From Myxococcota bacterium (GTDB lineage: Bacteria; Myxococcota_A; UBA9160; SMWR01): a stretch of 64,000 nucleotides of DNA. The stretch is from positions 124,001 through 188,000 of the forward strand of contig JBCCEW010000007.1 of NCBI GenBank assembly GCA_039030075.1, read 5' to 3'. Below are positions 32,395-40,928 of this stretch, piece by piece; position 1 is the stretch's first letter; every line of letters starts with the position of its first letter. A program made the translations under genes and the position numbers. The notes beneath the pieces were generated by a model that did no database searches, was not told the origin of the DNA, and saw only the letters and a list, made by a program, of their open reading frames with translations.

Positions 32395-33159
32395 CTAGCC
32401 GGTCGCCACCAGACGCGGCAGCAGCTCGCTGATCGAACCCCGCAGCACCGCGTCGGCGAGATGGTCCATCTCGGTGGCCTCGCCGTTCAGGATGATCACC
32501 CGGGCGCCCCGCTCCTTCGCGATCGGGACCACTGCGGCAATCGGATACACGGCGAGGGTGCTGCCCACCGCGAGCATCAGATCGCAGGTCTGGGCGGCGA
32601 TCTCCGCGCGGCGCAGGTCCTCCATCACCAGACTCTGGCCGAAGGAAATCGTCGCCGACTTGAGGATGCCGCCGCAGCTGCGGCAATCCGGATCCTCTTC
32701 GCCTGCGCGCACGCGCTCGAGGGCGCGCTCCATCGGCGCCCGTTCGTTGCACTCCATGCACACGACGTCGCTGAGCGTGCCGTGGATCTCGACCAGCTTG
32801 TCGCGGTCGGTTCCGGCCCGCTCGTGCAGGCCGTCGACGTTCTGGGTGATCAGCGTGTCGAGCTTGCCGCGTCCCTCGAGATTCACGAGGGCGCGATGAC
32901 CGTCGTTCGGCGCCAGGTTCCAGTCGCCCATCTCCAGGCGCGTCTGCCAGGCACGTTTGCGCACCTCGGGATCGGCCATGTAGTGGCTGATCGTGGCCAT
33001 CTTCTCGGCCTCGGGATTCTTCGTCCACACCCCCTGCGGCCCGCGGAAATCGGGGATGCCCGAGTCGGTGGAGATGCCCGCGCCGGTCAGCACCACGACG
33101 CGCTCCGCGGCGTCGATCCAGGACCGGGCCTGCGAAAACGCCGCTTCGTGTTCGCTCAT
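32395..33159 (-). CDS. Sir2 family NAD-dependent deacylase
   Basis: Sirtuin of 254 residues. NAD-binding TGAGISTDSGIPDFRG is at about 25-40, TQNVDGLH at about 108-115 and the catalytic His in EIHGTLSDVVC at about 128. Zinc Cys pairs are C-x2-C in CMEC and CRSC. It removes acyl groups from protein lysines, consuming NAD. The ATG at 33159 was chosen because the family starts there; the longer open frame is a shadow of the EthD gene. It may connect acyl-CoA metabolism to protein acylation, but that is inference. Confidence 0.9.
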   Translation of the reverse strand: MSEHEAAFSQARSWIDAAERVVVLTGAGISTDSGIPDFRGPQGVWTKNPEAEKMATISHYMADPEVRKRAWQTRLEMGDWNLAPNDGHRALVNLEGRGKLDTLITQNVDGLHERAGTDRDKLVEIHGTLSDVVCMECNERAPMERALERVRAGEEDPDCRSCGGILKSATISFGQSLVMEDLRRAEIAAQTCDLMLAVGSTLAVYPIAAVVPIAKERGARVIILNGEATEMDHLADAVLRGSISELLPRLVATG

Positions 33160-33279
33160 CTCCGCAGTGTGCCCGAGAACGCGCGGAAGCGTCCATGCCG
33201 CGTCCTGCTGCCCTCCGGCGACCGCGGGCGTGCGCCCAGCTACCTTGCCCCGGCCGAAGCCCGATCTGGAGGAAGCGTC

Positions 33280-33963
33280 ATGGAGAAGCTGGTGTATCTC
33301 GCCTGGTGCCCGGCACCGCTCGAGTCCTGGAAGGAAGCGCTGCTCGGCCCGGTCGCCCAGGCCTGGCTCGACGCCGGTGTCGCCGCTCTCAACGTCAGCG
33401 TATCCGACCTGGTCGGGCGCGAGATCGAAAAGCCCTCGCTCCTGATGGGCGACGGCGCCACGGTCTCCGCCGCGATCTCGGTGTGGCTCGACAGCATCGA
33501 CGACCGCCGCGCGCTCGAGGGCTCTCTCGCGCCCCATTGCGAACGCCTCGAGGGCTACCTCGTGACCGAGTCCATTCCCCAGCGCTGCGACGACCGCGAC
33601 TGGCCCGACGGCGCACGCAGCCCAGGCGTCACTCACTTCACCTGGTTCCCGAAGCCCGAGCGCCTCACCGACGGCGACTTCTACCGCGCCTGGCACGAAG
33701 TCCACACGCCCTTCTCCTTCGACCTGCACCCGCTTCGCTGGGAGTACGTGCGCAACGCCGTGGCGCGTCCGCTCACGGCGGGCGCGCCCCCGATCCGAGC
33801 GATCGTCGCCGAGCGGTTCCGCAGCCTCGAGGACTACACGGATCCGAAGCGGCTGTACGGTGGACGTGAGGTCCTTTCGAAAGTGATGGAAGACACCGAG
33901 CAGTTCGCCGACGTCTCGGACATGCACTCGGTGCCGCTGTCCGAGTACATCCTGCGCAGCTAG
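33280..33963 (+). CDS. EthD-like dimeric alpha/beta-barrel protein
   Basis: Protein of 227 residues with what looks like two ferredoxin-like (EthD/dimeric alpha-beta barrel) halves. The second half has THFTWFPKPERLTDGDFYRAW HEVHTPF-type sequence (about residues 112-138), recalling the EthD pattern in which a paired His/Trp helix lines the cavity. It starts at an ATG with GGAGGAAG upstream. It abuts the opposite lipoprotein gene directly: its TAG is followed by the other gene stop with no gap. EthD-like proteins are often accessory to P450 or polyketide-type oxygenation; the specific role is unknown. Confidence 0.7.
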   Translation: MEKLVYLAWCPAPLESWKEALLGPVAQAWLDAGVAALNVSVSDLVGREIEKPSLLMGDGATVSAAISVWLDSIDDRRALEGSLAPHCERLEGYLVTESIPQRCDDRDWPDGARSPGVTHFTWFPKPERLTDGDFYRAWHEVHTPFSFDLHPLRWEYVRNAVARPLTAGAPPIRAIVAERFRSLEDYTDPKRLYGGREVLSKVMEDTEQFADVSDMHSVPLSEYILRS

Positions 33964-34560
33964 TCAGCCCTCTTCGGCGACGGGCTCCCCTTCACGGGCC
34001 GGCGGGAACTCGGCGAGAATGCCGTCGATCACCCGCTGCAAGCGGGCCGCGTCGAGGTGACCGTCCCGGGTGCGCGTCGCCGCCCAGCCGCGCCAGATGA
34101 TGCGCCGGGTCTGGGCGTCGATGACGTCGACGATCAGCGTGCCCTCGTCGTAGGTTCGCACCAACGGCGGATAAACCGTCGACCCGGCGTAGAAGCCCCG
34201 ACGCCCGAACGCGCCCGGCGACACGAAGCCGGGCGAGGTACGGGTCACTTCCCGGTTCACGAGGTCGTAGCGCAGGGCGAAGTCCGAGTCCTCGGCCTTG
34301 CGATAGCCGCGCTGTTCGAGCGCGGCTTCGACGCCCGAGCGCACGCGCTGGTCGACGAGGGTGTTGTGGGTGAAGGGATCCACCTCGGGCGCGCCCGCTT
34401 CGCGGGGCGTCTCGACGAGCGGCGGATCCAACCAGGTGAAGGTCTCGTAGGCGACGAAATCGACCTCGGGGTCGAAGTCGCTCTCGACGCGGAGCGTGGC
34501 GCAGGCGGTGAGGGCGAGCCCGGCCAACAACACCCCGACGAGTCGGACGCATGCAGGCAT
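33964..34560 (-). CDS. DUF4136-type lipoprotein
   Basis: Outer-membrane lipoprotein candidate of 198 residues. The signal peptide ends in a lipobox LTAC (VGVLLAGLALTACATL), Cys at about residue 20. The mature part has the DUF4136 layout: a FVAYETFTWLDPP opening, a DQRVRSGVEAALEQRGYRK helix and a late DARLQ-like helix preceded by GTLIVDVIDAQTRRIIWRG. The start ATG has GGAGG upstream. The family function is unknown. It is divergent from the phosphatase lipoprotein gene. Confidence 0.84.
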   Translation of the reverse strand: MPACVRLVGVLLAGLALTACATLRVESDFDPEVDFVAYETFTWLDPPLVETPREAGAPEVDPFTHNTLVDQRVRSGVEAALEQRGYRKAEDSDFALRYDLVNREVTRTSPGFVSPGAFGRRGFYAGSTVYPPLVRTYDEGTLIVDVIDAQTRRIIWRGWAATRTRDGHLDAARLQRVIDGILAEFPPAREGEPVAEEG

Positions 34561-34644
34561 GGGAACCTCCGGAAGTGAAGGAGGGCGGTCGCTGCGAGCG
34601 AGTATGACAAACCCGCGAGCCGGGTTTCGGGTACCGTGCGGTCC

Positions 34645-35556
34645 ATGACGCACACGATCCGCACCGCACGTCTCCTCCGGGCCGCTGGCCTGCTGGGAAT
34701 CGCCGTCTGCATCGGGGGGCTCGGCGCCTGCCAGAGCCTGGCTCCCCCCGAGGAGCGCGCGGTGCCGGCCCTGACCGAAACGGAGGTCCGCGACCGGCAT
34801 CTGCCCCTCGACGGCGCCGCCAACGCCCGCGATCTAGGGGGCTACACGACGCGTGACGGACGCCAGCTCCGCTGGGGCGTCCTGTATCGCTCGGACACGC
34901 TGGGGGAGCTGAGCGACGACGACCTGCTCTACCTCGAGCGACTCGGCGTGCGCCGCATCGTGGATTTCCGATCCGAACTGGAACGCGACCGCGAACCCGA
35001 CCGGGTTCCGGGCGGCGCCGCGGTCACCTGGCAGCCGATTTCCGGCGACGGTCTCGATCCGCGCGAGCTGCAGGACCAACTCATGTCCGGCGAGATCACC
35101 GAGGAGGAAGCCAGCGGGTGGCTGATCGAGGGAAACCGGGCCTTCGTCACCGAGTTCGCCCCGGTCTACGCGCGCTTCTTGCGGGAGTTGGCCGAACCCG
35201 ACGCCACTCCGACGCTCTTCCACTGCACGGCCGGCAAGGATCGCGCGGGCTTCGCCGCCGCCCTCGTCCTGATGGCACTCGATGTCCCGCGCGACGCGAT
35301 CATGCAGGACTACCTGCTCACCAACGACTACCTCGAGCCGAAGACTCAGCGCATGCTGCGCCTGATCCGCTGGGCCTCGCTCTTCCGCGCCGATCCCGTC
35401 GCCGTCCGCCCGCTCTTCGAGGCGCGACCGAGCTACCTCCAGGCCGCCTTCGACACGATCGACGCCGAGTACGGCGGGGTCGATCGCTACCTGCGCGAAG
35501 GGCTCGGCGTCGACGATGCGATGCTGGCGCGCCTGCAAGCGAACCTTCTGGACTGA
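34645..35556 (+). CDS. Tyrosine phosphatase-like lipoprotein
   Basis: Lipid-anchored phosphatase of 303 residues. The signal peptide ends in LGAC (Cys at about residue 29). The mature protein has a NARDLGGY motif (about 61-68), IVDFRSELERDREP (about 99-112), and the CX5R active site HCTAGKDRAG (about 192-201, Cys nucleophile and Arg). This is the pattern of the atypical tyrosine/serine phosphatases (Y_phosphatase3). TACCGT lies 7 bases before the ATG and there is no ribosome-binding site, so the mRNA could be leaderless. The target is unknown, but location outside the cytoplasmic membrane is clear. Confidence 0.86.
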   Translation: MTHTIRTARLLRAAGLLGIAVCIGGLGACQSLAPPEERAVPALTETEVRDRHLPLDGAANARDLGGYTTRDGRQLRWGVLYRSDTLGELSDDDLLYLERLGVRRIVDFRSELERDREPDRVPGGAAVTWQPISGDGLDPRELQDQLMSGEITEEEASGWLIEGNRAFVTEFAPVYARFLRELAEPDATPTLFHCTAGKDRAGFAAALVLMALDVPRDAIMQDYLLTNDYLEPKTQRMLRLIRWASLFRADPVAVRPLFEARPSYLQAAFDTIDAEYGGVDRYLREGLGVDDAMLARLQANLLD

Positions 35557-35590
35557 ACCGCGGGTCTGGACTGACGCGCGCGCCCTCACC

Positions 35591-36505
35591 TCAAGACGCG
35601 GGCCACTGCACCTCGACGGGGACGCCCTCGCGCAAGCGCTCGAGGGCCGTTTCGAGCGCCTCGCGTCGCCGCTCGGCCAGCCAGGCGTAGCGCACCTGGT
35701 CGCGCACCTCTTCGAAGCGCTGGGCGCGCTCGGGGGTGCGCTCGTGCACCCACACGAGGTGGGTTCCGTAGGCCGACGCCACGGGTCCACTCCAGGTTTC
35801 CGCTTCGCTCGCGAACACCTCCGACGCGAAGCTCGCCCCGAAGCGATCACCGAGCTCGCGCTCGGTCTGGGACGGTTGCTCGGCCGGGTGCAGGAAGGCA
35901 TCGCCACGGGGACGCCCGTCTTCGGAGTTCGTCGCGCCCCGCAGCTCGGCCAACGCCGCCCGCGCGTCGGCCTCGCCGCGAAAGTAGAGCTGGCGCAGCC
36001 GCACTCGCGCCGGGCTGCGGTAGCGGTCGGCGTGGGTCTCGAGGTAGGAGCGCAGTGCGTCCTCGGCCGGTTCCTCGGTCACGCCCGCCGCCTCGAGATC
36101 GAGCCGCATACGCTGCACCAGCCGGCGACGCACCACGATGTCGGTGCGATGCATGCCCATCTCGATCGCCTCCGCATAGAGCGCGGCGTCATCGCGGCTC
36201 TCGTCGGCCCCGGCGAAGCGGAGATTCTGGACGAGGCGGCGGAAGATCACCGGATCCCCGCGGTCGTAGCCGCGCGCCAGGGCTTCGCGGTAGAGGAGGG
36301 TCTCGTCCACCTCGGGCGCGAGGGCGCGTTCGAGCTCGGCGCGCTCGGGGGCCCGCCGCAGCGCGCGGGCCAGCTCATCGTGGACGGCTCGTACCCGAGC
36401 CTCGGCGATCACCACCGGCTCGGCCCGCGGCGGATCCCACCACAGGCGGTCGAAAGTAAAGAGCGCCGTACCCAACAGGGCGAACTGCAGGAGGGGTCGC
36501 CACAC
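35591..36505 (-). CDS. Parvulin-type peptidyl-prolyl isomerase, membrane-anchored
   Basis: Protein of 304 residues with one N-terminal membrane helix (LLQFALLGTALFTF) and a SurA-N-like helical region (about 40-150). The C-terminal parvulin domain has VRLRQLYFRGEADARAALAEL and GPVASAYGTHLVWVHERTP, the family pattern. It probably assists folding of exported proteins on the periplasmic face. It starts at GTG. It is divergent from the Rieske oxygenase gene, whose promoter lies in the 132-base gap. Confidence 0.82.
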   Translation of the reverse strand: MWRPLLQFALLGTALFTFDRLWWDPPRAEPVVIAEARVRAVHDELARALRRAPERAELERALAPEVDETLLYREALARGYDRGDPVIFRRLVQNLRFAGADESRDDAALYAEAIEMGMHRTDIVVRRRLVQRMRLDLEAAGVTEEPAEDALRSYLETHADRYRSPARVRLRQLYFRGEADARAALAELRGATNSEDGRPRGDAFLHPAEQPSQTERELGDRFGASFASEVFASEAETWSGPVASAYGTHLVWVHERTPERAQRFEEVRDQVRYAWLAERRREALETALERLREGVPVEVQWPAS

Positions 36506-36563
36506 GGCGGCGCAGCATAGCGAGCCCCGCGCCCGCCCGGAGGGGCCGACCCGGGACGCGGGT

Positions 36564-36593
36564 TTGACGAGCCAAGTGTGGCCTGTCTAGTTT
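36564..36593 (+). promoter_or_regulatory. Sigma70-like promoter of the Rieske oxygenase operon
   Basis: TTGACG (36564-36569) and TAGTTT (36588-36593) are separated by 18 bases, close to the consensus of housekeeping promoters. The predicted start is about 38 bases before the oxygenase ATG, which has AAGGAG seven bases upstream. Confidence 0.55.
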
Positions 36594-36637
36594 GGTCCGC
36601 ACCCGAGCCGCCGCCGCAGCGGCCCAAGGAGATCTGC

Positions 36638-37924
36638 ATGCCGGCCACGCCCCTGCGCACCCCGATGGAACGCGCGCCCGATCCGGGCCTCGGCACCGCC
36701 GCAGTTCCGAAGGACCGCTACACCTCGCGCTCCTTCATGGACCTCGAGTGGGAACGCATGTGGAGTCGGGTCTGGTTGATGGCCGGTCGCGTGTCGGACC
36801 TCGAGCGACCGGGCGATTACTTCACCTTCGAGATCGGGCCCGAGTCGATCCTGATCATTCTCCAACCCGACGGCAGCCTGGCGGCCCGCTACAACGTCTG
36901 CATGCACCGCGGCAACCGGCTGCGCGAGCCTGGTCGCGGCCACGCCGAGAGCTTCTCTTGCCTCTTCCACGGCTGGAAGTACGGGCTCGACGGAAAGCTC
37001 CTCGAGGTACTCGACCCCGAGTCGTTTCCCCAGGGCTGCGAGGGTCTCGACCTGCGGCCGGTGCGCTGCGAGACCTGGGCCGGCTTCGTCTTCGTGAACC
37101 TCGACCCGGACGCCGTGCCGTTGCACGAGTACCTGGGCGTGATCCCCGAACACCTCGACCCCTACCACTTCGAGGAATGGAAGGTCGCCTTCGAGTGCAC
37201 GATCGAGATCGAGTGCAATTGGAAGACGAGCGTCGATGCGTTCAACGAGGCCTATCACCTGGCGGCCACCCACACCTGGACGCTCGAGTTCAGCGACGAC
37301 GTCGGCACGCTCTATGACTGCTACGACAAGCACACGCGCATGATCTTCCCGGAGGTACAAGCGAGCCCGCGCCACGAGGGCGCCGGCACCGTCACCCCGG
37401 GCATTCGCGACATGTTCCTCGCGCGCGTCGGCGTGGACCTCGAGAAGTTCGAGGGCGGGCCGGCGGAAGCCCGGACCGCCTACGCCGACGCGATCCGCAA
37501 GCTCGGACCGACCCTCGGCTGCGACTTCTCGGAGCTGAACGAGTCGCAGATGTGCGACGACTTTCACTACACCGTGTTTCCGAACGTCACCTTCAACACC
37601 CACTCGATGTTCACCTGGGTCTTCACCCACAGGCCCCACCCCGAAGACCCGAACAAGATGTACTTCGACTTCTGGAGTCTCTTGCGCGCACCCGCGCAGG
37701 ACCTCCCGCGTCCGGAGAAGCGCCTCTACCGCACCGCCGACGGAGACACCCTGGCCGGAGAATGCGAGGGCGGAGATCTCCTCGACGAGGATCTCTACAA
37801 CCTGCCGAGGATCCAGGCGGGCATGCGCTCGAAGGCCTTCGAGTCGCTCCACCTCGGCGAGCAGGAGATCCGCATCCGCCACTTTCACCGCACCCTCGAG
37901 CGCTATCTGGAAGGCAGCCTGTGA
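36638..37924 (+). CDS. Rieske non-heme iron oxygenase, catalytic subunit
   Basis: Aromatic-ring-hydroxylating-type oxygenase of 428 residues. The Rieske cluster ligands are Cys88, His90, Cys108 and His111 (C-x-H-x17-C-x2-H). The mononuclear iron site is NEAYHLAATH, with His207 and His212 and a later Asp. The architecture is that of the alpha subunit of dioxygenases or of monooxygenases acting on carboxylates and lipids. A Rieske ferredoxin gene follows with a 4-base overlap, so electrons come via that protein. No beta subunit is present. The substrate is not identified. Confidence 0.9.
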   Translation: MPATPLRTPMERAPDPGLGTAAVPKDRYTSRSFMDLEWERMWSRVWLMAGRVSDLERPGDYFTFEIGPESILIILQPDGSLAARYNVCMHRGNRLREPGRGHAESFSCLFHGWKYGLDGKLLEVLDPESFPQGCEGLDLRPVRCETWAGFVFVNLDPDAVPLHEYLGVIPEHLDPYHFEEWKVAFECTIEIECNWKTSVDAFNEAYHLAATHTWTLEFSDDVGTLYDCYDKHTRMIFPEVQASPRHEGAGTVTPGIRDMFLARVGVDLEKFEGGPAEARTAYADAIRKLGPTLGCDFSELNESQMCDDFHYTVFPNVTFNTHSMFTWVFTHRPHPEDPNKMYFDFWSLLRAPAQDLPRPEKRLYRTADGDTLAGECEGGDLLDEDLYNLPRIQAGMRSKAFESLHLGEQEIRIRHFHRTLERYLEGSL

Positions 37925-38247
37925 GCGCCCCTTCCGAGCGGGCCGACGTCTGCCACGTCGACGTCTCGGGCCTCGCGCCGGGCCAGACCCGCGCCGTCGA
38001 AGCCGAGGGGATCAAGCTCCTGGTGTGCAACGTCGACGGCGCGTTCTTCGTGATCGAGAACCGCTGCCCCCACGCGATGGTCACCCTCGATCAGGGAACG
38101 CTGCGCGGCTGCGTCCTCGAATGCCCGGTCCACGGCGGCACCCTCGACGTACGGGACGGATCCCCCCAGAGTCACCCGATCCGCCGGTCCGCGCAGACCT
38201 TCTCGGTGCGCGAGGTCGGGACCACCCTCGAGGTTTCGCTCTCCTGA
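37921..38247 (+). CDS. Rieske [2Fe-2S] ferredoxin
   Basis: Small electron carrier of 108 residues with the Rieske motif Cys49-Pro-His51 and Cys68-x2-His71 (NRCPHAMVTL, ECPVHGG). It is of the type that supplies electrons to ring-hydroxylating oxygenases. The GTG start overlaps the oxygenase stop (GTGA), so the two are made in a fixed ratio. The reductase could be the KshB-like protein or another encoded outside the window. The amidohydrolase gene follows after 45 bases. Confidence 0.9.
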   Translation: MSAPSERADVCHVDVSGLAPGQTRAVEAEGIKLLVCNVDGAFFVIENRCPHAMVTLDQGTLRGCVLECPVHGGTLDVRDGSPQSHPIRRSAQTFSVREVGTTLEVSLS

Positions 38248-38292
38248 GCGACCGAACCCGGGTCGCGCCCCGCGATCCGATGGGAGTCTTCA

Positions 38293-40035
38293 ATGCACGA
38301 TCTCGCGATTCGCGGCGGTCTCCTGGTCGATGGCAGCGGCGCACCGCCGCGCGCTGCCGACGTTGCCGTCGACGACGGACGCATCACGGCGGTGGCACCC
38401 GAGGTCGGGACGGCCCGCGAGACGATCGACGCCACCGATCGTTGGGTGCTCCCCGGCATCGTCGACATCCACACCCACTACGATGGACAAGCGACCTGGG
38501 ACTCGTTGCTCACGCCCTCGTGCTGGCACGGCGTCACCACCCTGGTGATGGGCAACTGCGGCGTCGGGTTCGCGCCGGTGCGACCGGGCGACGAGGACTT
38601 CCTCGTCGGACTGATGGAAGGCGTCGAGGACATCCCCGGGACCGCCCTGTCGGCCGGGATGAAATGGGGTTGGGAGAGCTTCCCGGAGTACCTGGACGCG
38701 CTCGACGCGATCCCCCACGCCCTCGACCTGGGCACCCAGGTGCCCCACGGCGCCGTGCGCGCCTACGTGATGGGCGAACGCGGCGCCCGCAACGAGCCGG
38801 CCAACGCCGAAGACATCGCCCGCATGGCCGAGGTCGTGCGGGAGGGGATGCTCGCCGGCGCGCTCGGTTTCAGCACGTCGCGCACGATCGTGCACCGCGC
38901 CGTCGACGGCGAGCCGGTACCCGGCACCTTCGCGGCCGAGGACGAACTCTTCGGGATCGGGCGCGTCCTGCGCGAGGTGGGACGCGGACTCTTCGAGCTC
39001 GCGCCGGCCGGCGTGATGGGCGAAGACCTGGCGGCACCGGCGAAGGAAGTGGCCTGGATGCGCCGGCTGTCCGCGGAGACGGGACGACCCGTGAGCTTCG
39101 CGCTCTCCCAACACGAGCTCGACAAGGACCAGTTCCGCGAGGTGCTGGCCCTCGCGCGAGAAGCGAACGCCGACGGGGCGCAGCTCCGACCGCAGGTGGG
39201 TTCCCGACCGACGATGCTCTTGATCGGGCATTCGACCTTCCACCCGTTCTCGTTCAAGCCGAGCTACCAGGCCCTCGAAACGCTCCCGCTCCCCGAGCGG
39301 GTGCGCGCGCTACGCGACCCCGAGACGAAGCGCCGCATCCTGGCCGAGACCTCGGTGGCGGGCGACGACCCGCGCGTCGGCTTCGTGATCCAGCTGATCG
39401 AGCAGGGCATGGACAAGATCTTCCCCCTCGGTGATCCGCCGAACTACGAGCCCAGCCCGGATCAGTCGATCGCGGCGATCGCCGCCCGCGAGAACCGCGA
39501 CCCCTTCGAGGTGCTCTACGACCGCATGCTGGAGCTCGACGGACGCCAGCTCTCGATGCTCGCGATCCTCTCCTACGGCGAAGGCGACCTCGAGGCCCTG
39601 CGCGAGATGCTCGAACACCCGGACAGCGCCTTCGGTCTCGGGGACGGCGGCGCCCACTGCGGCTCGATCTGCGACGCGAGCATGACGACCTTCCTGCTCT
39701 CCCACTGGGTGCGCGATCGCACCCGCGGCCCGAAGCTCCCGCTCGAGTGGGTGGTGCGGAAGATGACCCGCGACACCGCCGAGCTCTACGGCCTGCACGA
39801 CCGCGGCGTCGTGGCCCCGGGTCGCAAGGCCGACCTGAACGTCGTCGACGGCGAGCGTCTGGAGCTGGCCCTCCCCGAGCTGGTGCACGACCTGCCCGCC
39901 GGAGCGCGGCGCCTGATCCAACGCGCCCGCGGCTACGACGCGACGATCGTGTCGGGCGTGGTGACCTTCCGCGACGGCGAACACACCGGCGCGCTGCCGG
40001 GACGCGTGCTCCGCGGGCCCCAGTCGGCCGCGTAG
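38293..40035 (+). CDS. Amidohydrolase family 3 / D-aminoacylase-like
   Basis: Metal-dependent amidohydrolase of 580 residues, with an urease-like beta-barrel. The first metal-binding motif is GIVDIHTHYDGQ at about 55-66. GNCGVGFAPV, GALGFSTSRT and the C-terminal GGAHCGSICDASMTTFLLSHW belong to the N-acyl-D-amino-acid deacylase branch. It lies on the same strand as the Rieske pair and may be co-transcribed. Proteins of this branch are often seen near catabolic oxygenases; the amide or lactam substrate is unknown. Confidence 0.86.
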   Translation: MHDLAIRGGLLVDGSGAPPRAADVAVDDGRITAVAPEVGTARETIDATDRWVLPGIVDIHTHYDGQATWDSLLTPSCWHGVTTLVMGNCGVGFAPVRPGDEDFLVGLMEGVEDIPGTALSAGMKWGWESFPEYLDALDAIPHALDLGTQVPHGAVRAYVMGERGARNEPANAEDIARMAEVVREGMLAGALGFSTSRTIVHRAVDGEPVPGTFAAEDELFGIGRVLREVGRGLFELAPAGVMGEDLAAPAKEVAWMRRLSAETGRPVSFALSQHELDKDQFREVLALAREANADGAQLRPQVGSRPTMLLIGHSTFHPFSFKPSYQALETLPLPERVRALRDPETKRRILAETSVAGDDPRVGFVIQLIEQGMDKIFPLGDPPNYEPSPDQSIAAIAARENRDPFEVLYDRMLELDGRQLSMLAILSYGEGDLEALREMLEHPDSAFGLGDGGAHCGSICDASMTTFLLSHWVRDRTRGPKLPLEWVVRKMTRDTAELYGLHDRGVVAPGRKADLNVVDGERLELALPELVHDLPAGARRLIQRARGYDATIVSGVVTFRDGEHTGALPGRVLRGPQSAA

Positions 40036-40042
40036 ACGGGAG

Positions 40043-40906
40043 CTAGAAGCCCGGGATCTCGGAGACCGGTGCGGGGTCGGCCGGCCGGTTCTCGCCGGGC
40101 ACGAGTGCCACCGTGGCGTGGTTGCCGAGCCCGCCCGGCAGCCAGCTCATCGCCCAACCCGCCGCCAGCAGCGCTTTGCGGACGCGGGGTGTGCGGGCCA
40201 TCAAGATCCGGGTGGAGAGCCAGCCGACGTCGACCTCGGCGCGCTCCCCCGAGTCGATGTAGTAGCTCGCCAGGAGCGACTCGATTCCGCGCGCACTCCA
40301 GCGGTAGACGAAGTTGTCGCGCCCCTGGAGATTCGCGTCGAGATTGCGCTCAAAGCGCGTGGTGAGTCCGAGTCGGTCGAAGCCAGCCAGCACGGCGCAG
40401 TCCCAAGGCTCGAGGAACACGGCCCGGTGCCGACAGACGCGCAGCATCTCATAGAGGCCGAGTGCGGGGCGCGGCAGATGGTGGAGCGACTCCTTGCAGA
40501 GGACGAGGTCGAAGGAGCTCCCCGCGTAGGGCAGGGCCTCGGCGTTCGCCAACTCGTAGGTCAGGCGCGGATGGCGCGCGGTCGCCGCCTGAATGCGTTC
40601 GTCGGGCTCGAGGATTCCCGAGAGCACCACGCGCTGGAACGGGTAGGTCGCCAGGGCCTCGGCTTCGCGCCAGCCCGCGCCGATCGCCAGCACGTGCCCG
40701 GGCTCGCGGCCCGCACGCTTGCAGTCTTCGAGGTAGGGGTCGAGCGCCTCCCGGAACAGGTGCGCGTGGTACGCCTGATGGCTGTCGATCGACAGCAGCG
40801 TCTGGAGCGAACGACGCCGGATGCGAACGCGGGCCAAAGCGAGAGTCCCCCCACCCCTTGCATCGGCACGGCAGGGATCCACCTGAGCTGAAAATCGCCC
40901 TGACAC
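40043..40906 (-). CDS. Class I SAM-dependent methyltransferase
   Basis: Methyltransferase of 287 residues. Motif I is VLAIGAGWREAEAL (about 72-85), then LTYELANAEALPYAGSSFDL (about 113-132) and CKESLHHLPRP (about 135-145), as in the Methyltransf_11 fold. The C-terminal 100 residues contain a probable membrane-associated hydrophobic segment (ALLAAGWAMSWLPGGLG). The start is uncertain: GTG at 40906 is used here, while a TTG nearer 40837 follows a G-rich stretch. It lies 22 bases downstream of the nagA-like gene. The substrate is unknown. Confidence 0.8.
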   Translation of the reverse strand: MSGRFSAQVDPCRADARGGGTLALARVRIRRRSLQTLLSIDSHQAYHAHLFREALDPYLEDCKRAGREPGHVLAIGAGWREAEALATYPFQRVVLSGILEPDERIQAATARHPRLTYELANAEALPYAGSSFDLVLCKESLHHLPRPALGLYEMLRVCRHRAVFLEPWDCAVLAGFDRLGLTTRFERNLDANLQGRDNFVYRWSARGIESLLASYYIDSGERAEVDVGWLSTRILMARTPRVRKALLAAGWAMSWLPGGLGNHATVALVPGENRPADPAPVSEIPGF

Positions 40907-40928
40907 CCGGGGGCGTCACGGCGGCGCG

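Noticed and set aside
36638-37924. Calling the Rieske oxygenase KshA
   Set aside because: It is longer than KshA, carries its own Rieske ferredoxin in a coupled gene, and no KshA-specific features could be shown.
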